Shown here: in pieces, positions 47,184-59,346 of the stretch
Numbering within the stretch: position 1 is the stretch's first letter
Layout: every line of letters starts with the position of its first letter
NCBI RefSeq assembly: GCF_021155775.2
Contig: NC_060236.1
Span: 2,409,001 to 2,473,000, forward strand
Length of the DNA stretch: 64,000 nt
Direction: 5' to 3'
DNA from: Neodiprion pinetum
Taxonomy: Eukaryota; Arthropoda; Insecta; Hymenoptera; Diprionidae
Translations under genes and position numbers: made by a program
The notes under the pieces: model-generated
What the model was told of the DNA's origin: nothing
Database searches by the model: none
What the model saw: only the letters and a program-made list of their open reading frames with translations

Positions 47184-49687
47184 TTATATTTACTTGTAAC
47201 ATTCGGATCTAAACGCTTTTCCCCATATAAAAAGCTTCTCCCCATCGATTTCGATACTTTCGTCAATCATGCCTTACGTACATACATACATACATAAAAT
47301 CCCGTTCGGCCCGTGTCATACACATCGAATCGTGTTATTATCCCGTCATCTCCAGATATTGTAACATCAACTTATACCCTGCAGCTTGTATACCCGAAAA
47401 CAATTTCCTGTTACAATAATAATAACAGTAATAACAACAACGATAATGTGTAAAAAAAATTTACCCAACGTAGGTATACGAGATTTGAAAATCTTACGGT
47501 CGGTGTGCAGGTATTTTTTCATTTTGTCATTAAGAAAGGAGACAAATTTTGAGGTGATACTTTGACGGAAAATTGTTAACCTGTATAGAGTGTACGGTGA
47601 TTGATCCCTCGTTTTTGTTAATATAATAAAGCAAGAGTATAATGCTGTATTATATTATACCAAGCGAGGACAAACTTGTACATTGTGATTAAACAGAAAT
47701 TATTAACTTTCCCTCTCTCCTTCAAAGCTGTAACTTTTCTCTACTGCTTCTATAACAACTCCCTCGATATGTATTATTATGTATGTATACATATTACATG
47801 TATATTATACATACAAGCGATTATTGTTATACCTACCTATGTATATTATACGGTAAACTTTACTTGGAAAACTTTCTGTACATACATGTATAGCAGGTAC
47901 AAAAACTTTGGGAGTTTGCGCTAATCGGCTGGCCTACCAACCATCCCCTGATCACTATTTCTTCTTCTTCTTCTTCTTTTTCTTCTTATTTCAACAAGTT
48001 TCGCTAAAGTTGGATTTTATTCCATTCAATTCGTGCACCCGGCAGGTGTGGATATCTATGCACGGCGATATTCGAAATCGCGCAATATTTCACCGCAAAA
48101 TTTGAAAACTGACGATTTTATCCCGTATTCATATACTGCGTACAAACAAAAGTTTACTTACGCACACCTGCGATATTTATTAAACGGAATTCGCGGGAGT
48201 TTGAAAAATTGTCACAATAATACGTGTAGAAAATGTAATTAATTAACGAGCAAACAACGTTATGATTTATGCGTTTGATACCTTGGTAAAAAATTTCCAC
48301 CACTAAGAATTTTTATGGAAATAAGAACGTTTCGTATTATTTCGTAGAAAGTTGTAAATATGAATAATTTTCCGTAAGGAATTGTTATTCTTATTTAAAA
48401 ATTGTAACATCTTGTAGATTTTTTTTCACCGATACAAATACAAATCTTGTCACGAATATCTACAAGTTTTTATGACAACAATTTCACATCCGAAATTGTA
48501 CAAAATCTCTCAATTTCCTTAAAAATTCGTACAAAATTTTATAAATCATTTTCACCAAGGTACGTCTCGTCACGCTCCTGTCCTAAATTACATAACTAAA
48601 AACCGACAAAATTGTCGGGGATAAACAAACACCGAGATATAGGCTTACCGATTATTATTAGTCGTGTGAAAATTATCCTTTGGTTGCGTTGATCGGAGCG
48701 ATTCACGAGTTGCCAAAAAAATTCTTCATAGTCCGTAGAATCGGATATTGCCTCGCTTACGGAAACGGGCGTTTGTCGCCTTTCTTCTTAATTAATTATC
48801 AACCTCTTCCCTTCGGCGACGAAACGCTTGCGTCCACCGACGACGAACTCTCGCCGCGTTGCGAAGCGACGACGTACTGCAAGCTTTTTTTTTTTTTTTT
48901 TTTCTTTTCACCCTGCTTTTCTCCGTTTATTTTCCCTCATGTTCCCCACGCGGCGTACAACACCGCGTATCGTTGGGATCCGGATTTGCGCAAACTCGGA
49001 TCTGAACGTTTCGTGTCTCTTTGTGTTTGTGCGATCCGTGTAGCGCCCCGCTTTCGCCTTTCGACCCTTCGTACACATACGCCTAAAATCCACCCTTTAT
49101 ATATTTATATATCACCGTTTTCTACGCTTCAGAATTTACCCGAATTTTTAAACCACTCTTTTTTTTTTCCCCCCCCTCCCCTTCCCACCAACATCTCTCT
49201 TATCCGGCACAGACTTTATTACAATACGATGACTGCAGAGATTTTGTAACGTATGATTCTCTCCCACGTATTCCAAAGAGAATGTTCAATATCGAGGCTT
49301 TTTTTTAATTCCCCGTCTCTCTGTTTTTCGAGATGAAAGGTGGTTATTGTAATCGTAACGAAAATGAAAAGTTTGATTTTCATCATATATCCACGTTTTG
49401 AAGATCAGAGAATTACCTTCGATCATTTTTAGATAGACGCTGTGTACGTTTGTACATATGTATCTACGTGTGTGATCCAATTTCTTTTTTTTTTTTGTCC
49501 AACGATACATCGAGAACGAGTTATCGGATTGCAATGATTTTGGTCTCAATCGCCGCGGCTTTTCCAAACTTAGAACCGATTTGATTTTAGCTTTGATCGG
49601 TTCGGCACTTTTTCGATTATTTCAATAATAAAATTCCAAAAAAAAGGAATAAAAAATTTAAGATGGACGAATGGATTCTAATGATAA

Positions 49688-49860
49688 TTGGTTTTTTGAG
49701 TCGCTGATCACGAATCTAAGGTCAGATTTCCGAAATTTATATTTGGCGATCCAATATGGCGGAAAAAAAATCTTAAAATACTCGGATTTCGATAAAAATT
49801 GGTAGACGGAGGTTTTTTTGGGTCATCGATAACGAACCCAAGATCAGTGTTCCAAAATAA
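49688..49860. repeat. Dispersed repeat fragment related to the 40.7-kb element
   Basis: Two successive degenerate copies of a GAGTCGCTGATCACGAATCT-type core occur here (about 49697 and 49817). Each is followed by a GATCAG/GGTCAG block and, in the first, by GATCCAATATGGCGG. The 40.7-kb element has the same order: GGGTCGCTGATTACGAATCT, then AAAATTC, then GATGGATCCAATACG. No termini were found, so this is a fragment. Confidence 0.6.
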
Positions 49861-50302
49861 AAAAAAATCGTCATATTTTCATCTAACACAGTTATCCAAG
49901 GGCTTTAAAATCGTTAATAATCACGAATCTGAATTAGTAGTTCGAACTTCGAATTGTATATCGTTCTTTTTATTTTCTCTACAAACTTGTAACCCGGACC
50001 ATGAGAACGGGGAGTTCTAAGGCTTACTCACGTTCGGTCCAAAGCCGCTTATTTATAATAAAAAATCTTCGAAAATCTTGCAGTATAAGGAAATATTTTT
50101 TCGGACCTAAAGGGGATGCGGCATACGTGACGGATATTTTTATTTTTGTTTTCGGCAGGTATTGATTTCTCGTTCAAACGCACTTTCACCTCCCCTCGAA
50201 AAATTTCTACAACGAATTAATCAGTTGCTAATAGTGAAACTACGAGAAATAGGAAATTATTCAGAGAAATTCGTAGTGAGAGTCCGTGAATCGACACAAG
50301 GC

Positions 50303-50329
50303 GGGGGGGGGGGGGGGGGGGGGGGGGGG
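50303..50329 (+). repeat. Poly-G run (27 G)
   Basis: An unbroken 27-base guanine tract. On the minus strand it gives spurious poly-Pro frames. Length is doubtful given sequencing limits on homopolymers. Confidence 0.7.
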
Positions 50330-52283
50330 TTTGTCGAAAGGTTCGCGTTATTATCGTTCCATCGGCGATCGCGATCACTGCAAAGTCGGAATTGGAAGTG
50401 GAATAAGGAGGCGGTATCGGCGGGGGTGGGGGTGGTGGTGAATTCCGAAGGAATGCCTCCGCATCCGGCAATATATTTCGCCATCCGTCGACAGCTCGAC
50501 GACGGTGATGGAGTGAGCCTTGATTGAGTATAGCTGTTCATCTCCATATATATATGTATATATATGAGTGTGTGTGTGTGTGTGTATAATGTACAATGCC
50601 TTTTTATACCTTTATATAAACCCGTCGCAACACTCGAAGCGACTTTGTGTCGAAGGAATTACCTTTAAAAAATACAATTCCCCACAAAAAAAAAAAAAAA
50701 AAAAATAACGAGAGAGAGGAGAAATATCCCCGGGGTACGTAGTCCAAGTCGGATATTAGACGAACCTCTTTGAAAACTCGGTTCGAATATCTATTCTATG
50801 ATATCAACCATAATGGAATTAAAATTATTAATCGCCTTCGGGCATGTTCAGTAGCGACGACCTCGGAATTACCTTGCAACGAAAACACAATAGATCGAAA
50901 TCGATAGATTATTATCGTAAATTGACTGGACCTGTAACGATGAGAAGCATATATCGAGGGTAAATTAATGGGCTCGAGCAGGCCTGATGTTATAAAAGTA
51001 GGTGGAAAAGATTTTTAAAACAAATTTATTATTACCGAAGTATCCGCAGGTTATACCGATGTTTAAAACCTAGTTCGCGGTGTTTCTACACCTTGTTATA
51101 CGTAACAACCGGATTCGTACTCGAACCCCGAATGAATACGATTGTTATTAAATTGGAATTTGATCTGTTCATTAATTCCTCAACGCACATTAATACGCCA
51201 GTCGGCATTTAACGTCCTTTATTACTATACTTTCACCGGCCCGGAGGGTTTTCAGGGGTAAGCCGTCGCGTCAGCGTTACAACTGCAGCAACACGTAAGG
51301 TTTAATGGTCTTTCTACTCGTTTTCCACCAATTTTTCATTTCATCGTTAATACCTTCGTACATTGGGTTGAATTTTGTACGTGTATATTGTACGACAATG
51401 CTCGGGGACAGACGCGGTGGGGAAAACTGACATAAATTGAATGACTTTGAACCGTCGCGTGGTATTCGATAATATTTTTTTCCTTGCGATTGTTGTCGTC
51501 GGCGTATATACGACGTTCCCCAATCCTCACATCCCATTATGGGACTTTTCGTGGTGCAATTGTGCCCTTGGTAAGATAATAGAAGTGAAAAATTTGATTC
51601 CTGCGAAAACCCCTCTTCATGGTTGTAGAATTCGTTGTAAGAATCAGTTTTCCCTCGGAATTTTTATTAATTTTTTTTTTTTTTTTTGCCCATTTTTATT
51701 CCAATTATTATATTGACATTTAGAAGCACGACTTAATTTCGTCAGTTTCTTTACCGAAAATTCTTCCGGTTCTTTTTTTTTTTTGTTCTTGAGGTAAAAA
51801 CGTTTGAAGATTTTTGGATTATTCCAGTTCAACTAATTTATACGTTTATTCTACACGTGCCTGCCAAAATTCGTAACGATTTCACATCTAAGGCGTGTAG
51901 AAGCACTTTCGCAAATATGGAAAACGTGGTTTCGAGAAAAACGCGTTTAAACTTAAATTGAAGTTTCTGTGCGAATAAAATAAAAAGTTTTACATGTACA
52001 CCTAATCTGCTATGCCAGGACCATAAAGTAAACCTTCCTCTTCTTGAAAAAGTTCTTCCTAAACCGTCCCCGTTCCAGTCTTGGGGGCAATTTTGCCTCT
52101 TTAGACGCAGCGGAATGTATGACGACAGCTTTTTCCTCCGATTGTGAAATTTGGTTACGAGCTTACTCTTGAAGCATTGGATCTTTCCGATGTAAAAAAG
52201 GAGGAAAAAGAAAAACTTTTCTCTATTTGCGTTTCAATAAAGTAGAAACCTCTCTTAATATTCGTTCGAAATTTAAATTTCAG

Positions 52284-55200
52284 GTTGACGGTTTTGGCCA
52301 CCTTGGGCTCTGCAGCCTCGATCGAAGGTGACACCAATTATCGTCGCGATGTCCAGGTAGCCGTGGACGCACATCACCTGTGTCCTTGCATAGTTCGCGC
52401 CGAGTGTCCACGAGTGTTGGGATCAAAGCCGGAGGACGTTTTGCTCGGTCCGTTTCCACCTTGCGAAATTAAGGACACGGTGAGGTGCTGCGGAGTAACG
52501 ACGAGCCTCTTCGTCCAGCGTTCGACGTTCGAGAATCCGCCTTCCGGCACCGTGTATCCGGTACGGGGACGACTTCCGGGATACCTGGGGCAAAGGTCGC
52601 AGGCCGAGTTCACGAGGTCTGGAAGCGAGGTTCGAGAAGGAGTCGCGAAGAGTCTGCTCAGGGCCGACGAAGAGACGAGGGAATATTACCTGGAGGATGA
52701 ATTCAGCGACGAGGGCTCGGAGGCCGATAGACGAACCGATGGTTATGAACGGGGGAAAAATATCGACTCGGGTATTTCACAGACCGATGCCTCGCTGGCC
52801 TCCGATTTCCTTGACTATCGAGGCGTTAGTAAATACCCAACGACAGGCGAGGAGGATTATGGGGAGCGAACTACTAGTGCAACTGACCATGGCAGAGGAC
52901 AGCAACGCGGTGAAATTTCATCGTCGGAGAAAAGCAGCTTGACGTCGACTTCGTCGGCATCATCGAGCGTTGGAAAAATCGAGCGGGTTGTAACGAGGAA
53001 GAAAGAAACTGCCGAGAGGTCGACTCAAGTGCAGGGTGAAAACCTCGTTGAGCTTTCACATGCCGACGGGCGAGAGACGCTGGGGTCGTTAGATGGTACA
53101 GAGATAATTGAACCCCCGGAATTGACGGAGTCGGAAACAAAAGGACTCGGTGTAATTCCCGCGACATTAAACGCGACTGCACGAGAAATTTCGACGAACG
53201 AAGCAACGGTTGGAACAGCGGGAAAGAAGAGCTCGGCTATTTATGACCAGCAATATATTGCTGACGAGGATTCGTGGGAAACTTATGATTATGCGGATGA
53301 TACCAAGCAGCTTGGGACGCGTGAAAGCGCTGAAACGACGCTTAAGGATCACCGAGAGACTTCGAGCCTTGGACAGCAGGAAAGCGCCAAAGTCACAAGA
53401 GAATCTTCCATCTTTGAGGAAGGCAGTTTGTCCACTTTAACTGGGAATGACCAGCAGCAACTTACCGGGAGCACGAAACCGATAACGCAGATTTCACGGA
53501 CGAAAATAGAGAGCCAAGCAACTGGTAAGAAAAGAATTGTCTCCTATAAATGTGACAGTTTTAGTTACAAAATATGGTGCTACGGTGGTGTCATGTAAGC
53601 GCGACGAAATTTCCAATTCACAACAGTTTCACTGTTTCGAAACATACGTATAATGACTAATTGCTCGGCCTTAGTTATTGAGGTAATTGAAAAATAGTGA
53701 AAGCTTGAACGTGGGTTCAGGCTGTAAGCTACGACGTGAATGGGAATTGAATTATTGGTCGATGTAATTTTCACTGGCGATTTTCAATTCATTTTTCATT
53801 GTAACGCTAATTTTGTCAAGTTTCTTTAATGTCTGCGAAACTGTAGATCGAAAAACGATCAGATTACTAATGCACAAATTTTTATTCATATATTACAGAT
53901 GAATCGGTAAACGATGAACTTGCTGAGATGTCGCGTCAGCAGAGCAGCGAATCCCAGACGAAAGAGTCTTCGAATATCGAAGGAAGCTCATCTTCGAGCT
54001 CTAAAACCGTGGTAACAAACGCTAGAGACACAACAGACAAAACCGTAAACTCGGAAACATTCAGCGTAAGCTCAGAATCAGTTCCTAAAATTCTAATATC
54101 TACAACGTTCAGAAGACGGACACTTGTACCCAAAGTCTCTACTACATATGGAGAGAACAAAGAAACATCTCAGCAAAGTAGTCAATCGGTGGCAAAAGAG
54201 TCTTCGAAGGTGGAAAAAATTACGTCCAACTCTCAAAGTGTAGCAACGAACCGTGAAGGAGTGATTGATGCCGACGTAAACTCGGAAGACTCTGACGTAA
54301 CATTGGGACAAGTTTCAACATTCCGACGACCATCATTGCCCAGAAGGCCGTCTGTTGGTTTGATAGGTGACACAGCTTACGTGCAACGGGAAGAGACGGC
54401 TTCACAACAATCTAGTGATTCTTCCAAAACAGAGTCTTTGAAGGTGGAAGAAACGAAGTCCAAATCTCAAAGTATAGCATTTAACCGTGAAGGAGTGATT
54501 GATGCGAACGTAATCTCGGAAGACTCTGATGCGAGCTCTGATGTAACATTGGGACAAGTTTCAATATCCCGACGACCACCATTGCCCAGAAGGCCGTCTG
54601 TCGGTTTAATAGGTGACACATCTTACGTGCAACGGGAAGAGACGGCTTCTCAACAATCTAGTAATTCTTCCAACACAGAGTCTTTGAAGGTGGAAGAAAC
54701 GAAGTCCAAATCTCAAAGTATAGCATTTAACCGTGAAGGAGTGATTGATGCGAACGTAAACTCGGAAGACTCTGATGCGAGCTCTGATGTAACATTGGGA
54801 CAAGTTTCAATATTCCGACGACCATCATTGCCCAGAAGGCCGTCTGTTGGTCTAAGAGGTGACACAGCTTACGTGGACCGGAAGGAGATATCCTCTCAGG
54901 AATCAAGTGTCTTGTCGAGAACAGAATCTTCGAAGGTGGCAGAAAGTACATCTTCGAACTCTCAAACCGGGACAGCAAGCCGGCAAGATTTATCAGAGAA
55001 AGATTTAAAATCAAGAGACCTTGACACAAATCTGAAACCACTTGTAGAAGCTCAGAGACCGGTACTATCAGGAATACCTAGTCTCGGCATGAGAGGTGAC
55101 ATAGTCTACGGTGAATTGAAGAAGACCTCTTCTCAGCAGAAAAGTGAATCTCTGAATGATGTATCCTCGAAGGAAGAAAAAATTGAATCTTCGAACGTTA

Positions 55201-56684
55201 AAAGTGTCTCCACAAATACGGAAAACCTAACAAACGATAGGTCAAACTTGGAACTTAAGGGCGGAACTATCATAAAGCAATCTGATACAAAAACGGTTAG
55301 CAAAACTAAGTTGAACTCGAAATCAGAAAGTTCCTCTTCGATGGAACGTGAAAATTTTGCAAAAAAATCATCGGACACGTCGACAACTTCAACCGAGTTA
55401 AACCTAATAAATGTAATCACTGGGAAACCAGTGATAATGATTGCTGATAATCCCATCAGCTGGGAAACCGCGGGTCAAGCCTACTACCCCGTCCTGATCA
55501 ACGCCGGTTTCCTTAAAGACCGCCCAGTATCAACTGGACTGGTGGGTCTAGACCCTCTGTCCGGCGTCACTCACAGTGACTTACGTGATTCAGAGGTGGC
55601 TGCGGAATTGCTACCCTTGAGTTGCGGAAACGTGATATTCGGTGAGCGGAACACGGGCGGAAAGATGCTTTTGTGCGACCTTCCCCGTCCGGGTGACAAA
55701 CCCTATCAATTTTTGAGGGGTGACACGAGCACTATCAGTCCTGAAAAATTAAACGGCCCAGATTTACCCGGGGTGATTTTACCCGGAACAGGTTTGAACG
55801 CGAAGGACGATGAAATACCATATAATCCCATGTTTCTAGACGCGGAAAAAAGTATCAACCAAAAACCTGCTAGAAGAAGGATTATCCTCAAACGACCGAA
55901 TGCGGCACACAGAGAGTTTAACGTGAATGAAGACATACGCGAGGTTGGATCCAAACAAGCCGCTATGGAGTCGGTGTCGACGTCGTCATCCACCGTGAAA
56001 AAGGCTTCGTCGCTAGAGGAGTCCACATTCTCCCCAAGCTTTGGGAAAGAAATAACTAAATCGAAGTTCGACGTGTCCTCAGCCGAAGATTTTAACGCCG
56101 AAGGAGCAAAGGGTGCTCTGAACTCCAAGTTCTACTCGTTGTCTCAGGAGTCGATCCTCCCTCATCCAGTGACCCGTGATTCATCAACAGCCGGGGAGAA
56201 AGAGGCAACAGCTATCGTAGAAGTTGTCGATTCGGCGCCGTCAACGGAGACCAAAATCAACTTGAAAAGACCGAGAGTCTCATCGTCGGACGACAAACTG
56301 CCTCGCAACGACCTCGAGGTCCTGAATATAAAGACTTCTGAAGACAACGGAGCTAACGTGGAAGAGGAGCGGTTCGTACGACCTGCAGAAACTACCAGAC
56401 GCCGGAGGCTCAAGTTCAATAGGCTTCCCGGACGCGTTCAGAGGGCAGTGATATCTCCCGACGACATTTCGATGTCCGGTAGAATCAACGTAGTCGGCCC
56501 AATCCCCGCGGGGTATATAGATCCCGCTTTGATCCGTGAAGACGAAATCGGTATCGAGCTCCCGAGACAACACGTTACCAGTTCCTTTCAGCTTCTGAAC
56601 ATTGAACGCCAACAGGAGGCCAGAGATCGTGGATGTACCGCCTTCAAACCATCGCCAGTCGATCCCATAAATTGGCCCAAGTAA
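52284..56684 (+). CDS. Large secreted Ser-rich protein with CLIP-like domain; 5' exon missing
   Basis: Two exons are visible: 52284-53524 (after a tttcag acceptor) and 53899-56684, joined in phase, about 1340 aa. The first residues LTVLATLGSAASIEG look like the end of a signal peptide, so the ATG exon lies upstream and is not located. A six-cysteine block follows: HHLCPCIVRAEC, then PPC, then KDTVRCCG. Its spacing fits a CLIP-like disulfide domain, as in masquerade-type proteins. There is no protease domain. The rest is Ser/Glu/Lys-rich and disordered-looking. It has ~82-residue repeats from residue ~415 on and ends with an ordered-looking portion (ISWETAGQAYYPVLINAGFL, LSCGNVIFG, LLCDLPRPGDKP) and a basic stretch RRRIILKRPN. 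Function unknown; an extracellular matrix or cuticle role is only a guess. Confidence 0.82.
53928..55310 (+). repeat. In-frame ~82-codon repeats (about 6 units)
   Basis: Unit landmarks are SSQQSS..., SKSQSIAFNREGVIDAN, DVTLGQVS and RRPSLPRRPSVGL. The GDTxYVQREE junction recurs exactly 246 bases apart (54376, 54622, 54868). The two central units are nearly identical at the DNA level, the preceding unit lacks ASSD (78 codons), and the outer units are increasingly degenerate. This pattern points to recent duplication in the middle of an older array. Confidence 0.93.
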
Positions 56685-57289
56685 ATAAGCAAACGGCGCC
56701 ACCTTCGGAACAGCGTCTCCAAATTAGGACATATAGCTGCCGACTTAGTAGACAATGTAAAGAGAAAGACTGGTTATGGTATATAGCCTCTCAGAGTTAC
56801 GGATAAGAAATACGATACCACTGTAAATTTCATTCAACAGAGGCATATGAAAATATTGCACCGTGCATGATTATTCAACGTTCTCGCAGTCTCTTGTTCA
56901 ACAAATAAAATGGCATTAAATTAAAGAACTAGTTCGTGGAATTAGCCGATTTCTCCTTATTCGCAGGTACATGATATCTTGTGAATTTGTAATTATTCTG
57001 TCTTATCTATATTAAATCTGTGTGTAAAACTGGGTGATTGCATTGTGATTGATATGACAAATTGGAATAATTTGAATTCAAAATAGCCGCGGTTATTTTG
57101 ACTAACGCAGCAGCGATCGCTCGTATGACTCGGTGACGTCACGCGTCAACCGTTGCATTTGAATTTCAAAAAATAATCATCAAGTGAAAGTAACGGTTGC
57201 CGTTAGTCACCGTTAGTTGCCGTAACACCGTCGCGTAGTATATTGCTATAATTTTACTCAATTTGCTTAACGTCAATCGACGGATAACA
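56685..57289. promoter_or_regulatory. Intergenic region with CRE site upstream of PBK
   Basis: About 600 bases hold the 3' UTR of the secreted protein and the PBK promoter. A perfect TGACGTCA (CRE/ATF palindrome) lies at 57134-57141, about 150 bases before the kinase ATG, in the most GC-rich part of the interval. No other gene. Confidence 0.55.
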
Positions 57290-58986
57290 ATGGCTCACCT
57301 TAAAACGCCGAAAATGCAGAAGTTCCGAAATAAGACTGAGACTCAAAGTGAGCTCAGCACGCCTCTAAAGATACCGGCGTCGCCGTTCCTGCACAAAATA
57401 GGTTATGGCACCGGTAAGTACGTATGAAAGAATCCGATAATCGCGAAGTTGAATGGCCTGTCACTTGGTTTCGTTCAGTTTTATTTAGGAATTAAAAAAA
57501 TCGTACACTCCAATATACTCAGGTGTCCATGTGTTCACTCTGGAAAGATCACCCAAAGTCGGTTTTACCAGATCACCATGGGCTATAAAAAAGGTCAGCG
57601 GCTTAGGCAAGAGGAATCCACACTACAGTAAACGAATCCAAATCGAAGCTGACATACTGCGAAACCTAAATCACCCAAATGTCGTCGGCTACCGAGGTTT
57701 TGTCACGGATGTTGACGGCATGCCGTGCCTTGCAATGGAACAGCTACACTTGTCACTAGGTATTGGCTAGCACCATGTAATTCGTTTTTATAAATTCACT
57801 CCAAATATGCTATAGTATTTCACTGAAAATCTGTGATGGTCTCCACATTCTCAAACACAGGCGACATGATCGAGGACATGGTGAATGATGGTATCGCTGA
57901 GCCGTTTCCAGCTGCAGATATACTTAGCATCAGTTTTGAGGTCGCGAAGGGCTTGGAGTACCTTCATCATGAAGCTCACATCCTGCACGGCGATGTTAAA
58001 AGTTTTAACATCTTGATATCCAAAGATCGAGCCAATGTCAAACTTTGTGACTTCGGAGTCTCCGTCCCTCTGACAGATTCCTTAGAAATGGACGTATCGA
58101 AGGCTCAATATGACTACGTTGGTACCGAGTGCTGGTCAGCACCAGAAATACTGCAAGGTAAAAGCATATTATGACATGTAGCTAAGCGAATTAGCCACAT
58201 TAGAATCACATCTTCATCAATCGAAGTCACAAGTTCATTTCTCAGGATTGCAATTATAATGGTAAATTTTTGGTCCAATGGAATCCGTAAATATGACTGA
58301 TCCTGCCATAAGGTAGCGTGGCCGAGCGGTCTAAGGCGCTGGTTTAAGGCACCAGTCTCTTCGGAGGCGTGGGTTCGAATCCCACCGCTGCCAATATTTT
58401 TATTTTTCTAAAAATAGATCCTTGATTGGACACTCATGAGCATAGTTCTTTTATAAAATTAAATAGCCTATTCTTGATATTTTTGATTTTTTTATCATAG
58501 ATGCACGTATAGTTACCAACAAAGCAGACATGTGGGCTTTTGGTATAGTCGTGTGGGAGATGATATCTTTATCTCTGCCTCATGTCGAGTCTGAAGAAGA
58601 TTCATCGGATGGTAGCTACTTGGAAAATCCAGAGACAGAGCCAATGGACGTTCCTGGGTCTGATAGTTTCGGATTTTGCGAAACTGCTTCACGAAAATAT
58701 GGTAAAATGCGATATTTAATTACTAGAAATACCACGTAGCTCATTTTTTATGTGCACGAAAACATGTATTTTACGAATGTTTAAACAAACGATGATAATT
58801 GCAACAATTATAGGTACGAGGCCTGCACTACCAGCGATTAACCTGGGACCAGAGTACCAAAGAGTTTTCAAGCTATTTCATGCTTGCACTGATTCGGACT
58901 ACAAGTCTCGCCCTAGTGCCAAAGGAGTGGTGAAGTTTTTTAATAACTACGTTCGTATCAAAGCAGAGGACAGTTACTTCTGGTAG
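57290..58986 (+). CDS. PBK: Lymphokine-activated killer T-cell-originated protein kinase-like (PBK/TOPK), complete, 5 exons
   Basis: This is a MAPKK-like mitotic serine/threonine kinase. Exons 57290-57413, 57523-57759, 57861-58157, 58501-58701 and 58814-58986 give 343 aa, close to the human 322. All introns split a codon after its first base. Visible elements: short N-terminus with TP/SP sites (KTPKMQ, PASPFL), the Gly-rich loop IGYGTGVHV, the ATP lysine in SPWAIKKV, and HPNVVGYRGF. Next come the catalytic loop HGDVKSFN (HGD in place of HRD, as in human PBK) and the DFG motif in KLCDFGVSVPL. The acidic insert SEEDSSDGS follows SLPHVE, then GTRPALP and SRPSAKGVV. The C-terminus (EDSYFW) lacks the PDZ-binding ETDV of human PBK. 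A tRNA gene sits in intron 3. Confidence 0.96.
58312..58393 (+). tRNA. tRNA-Leu (anticodon AAG)
   Basis: This is an 82-nt class II tRNA. The acceptor stem GGTAGCG pairs with CGCTGCC, with discriminator A. The internal A box is TGGCCGAGCGG. The anticodon arm is CTGGT-TTAAGGC-ACCAG, with AAG at the wobble-to-third positions. A long variable arm TCTCTTCGGAGG follows, and the B box is GGTTCGAATCC. It lies on the same strand as PBK, inside its third intron (58158-58500), and is the near-exact eukaryotic Leu-AAG sequence. A typical T-run terminator (ATATTTTTATTTTT) follows. Confidence 0.97.
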
Positions 58987-59346
58987 AGGGGAGTTTTTTA
59001 TTTACAAATCCAGTGCTTTAGTACGAATTCTTTTTATTGACCAGATCTGAAACTAAGGGTGCGAAATAACGAGACGAATGCTGTTCTTTTGACACATCGT
59101 AATTCAACGGTTTGAATAATCATTCAACTTCATTAATTACATAATATTTGCTTTTGTTACTTTGACCGTGAACGGCACTTAAAGTTAAACAAAGTACTAA
59201 ATTTAACGACAATTAACCAATGGTTATAACGAAATTCACGATTGAAGCGTAATTGCAGCAGATGATTAGGCCAAAATATCGAAGCTTATCACAACTGATC
59301 CACAACTCTCTTAATTAAATTTGCTGGTCCATGTTTTTTACCAACA
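58987..59346. other. Gap between convergent PBK and syntaxin genes
   Basis: 360 bases of AT-rich sequence, presumably the two 3' UTRs. Nothing else seen. Confidence 0.5.

Larger units (their letters stand above)
43523..52283. other. 8.8-kb repeat-rich, apparently gene-poor region
   Basis: No frame here has convincing protein character. It contains a foldback element (43601-43932), poly-G runs (44010-44025, 50303-50329), a (TA)n microsatellite (47134-47179), GGA repeats near 45166-45186, poly-T near 48885-48903, a GT repeat near 50568-50584 and poly-A near 50684-50705. It should also hold the GPCR promoter and the missing first exon of the 52.3-kb secreted protein, neither of which I could place. 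Confidence 0.5.

Noticed and set aside
48680..49249. 189-codon plus-strand ORF
   Set aside because: Runs through poly-T and C/T-rich simple sequence giving poly-Phe and Pro runs; no family similarity.
50217..50547. Proline-rich minus-strand frames
   Set aside because: Produced by the 27-G homopolymer and neighbouring GGT repeats.
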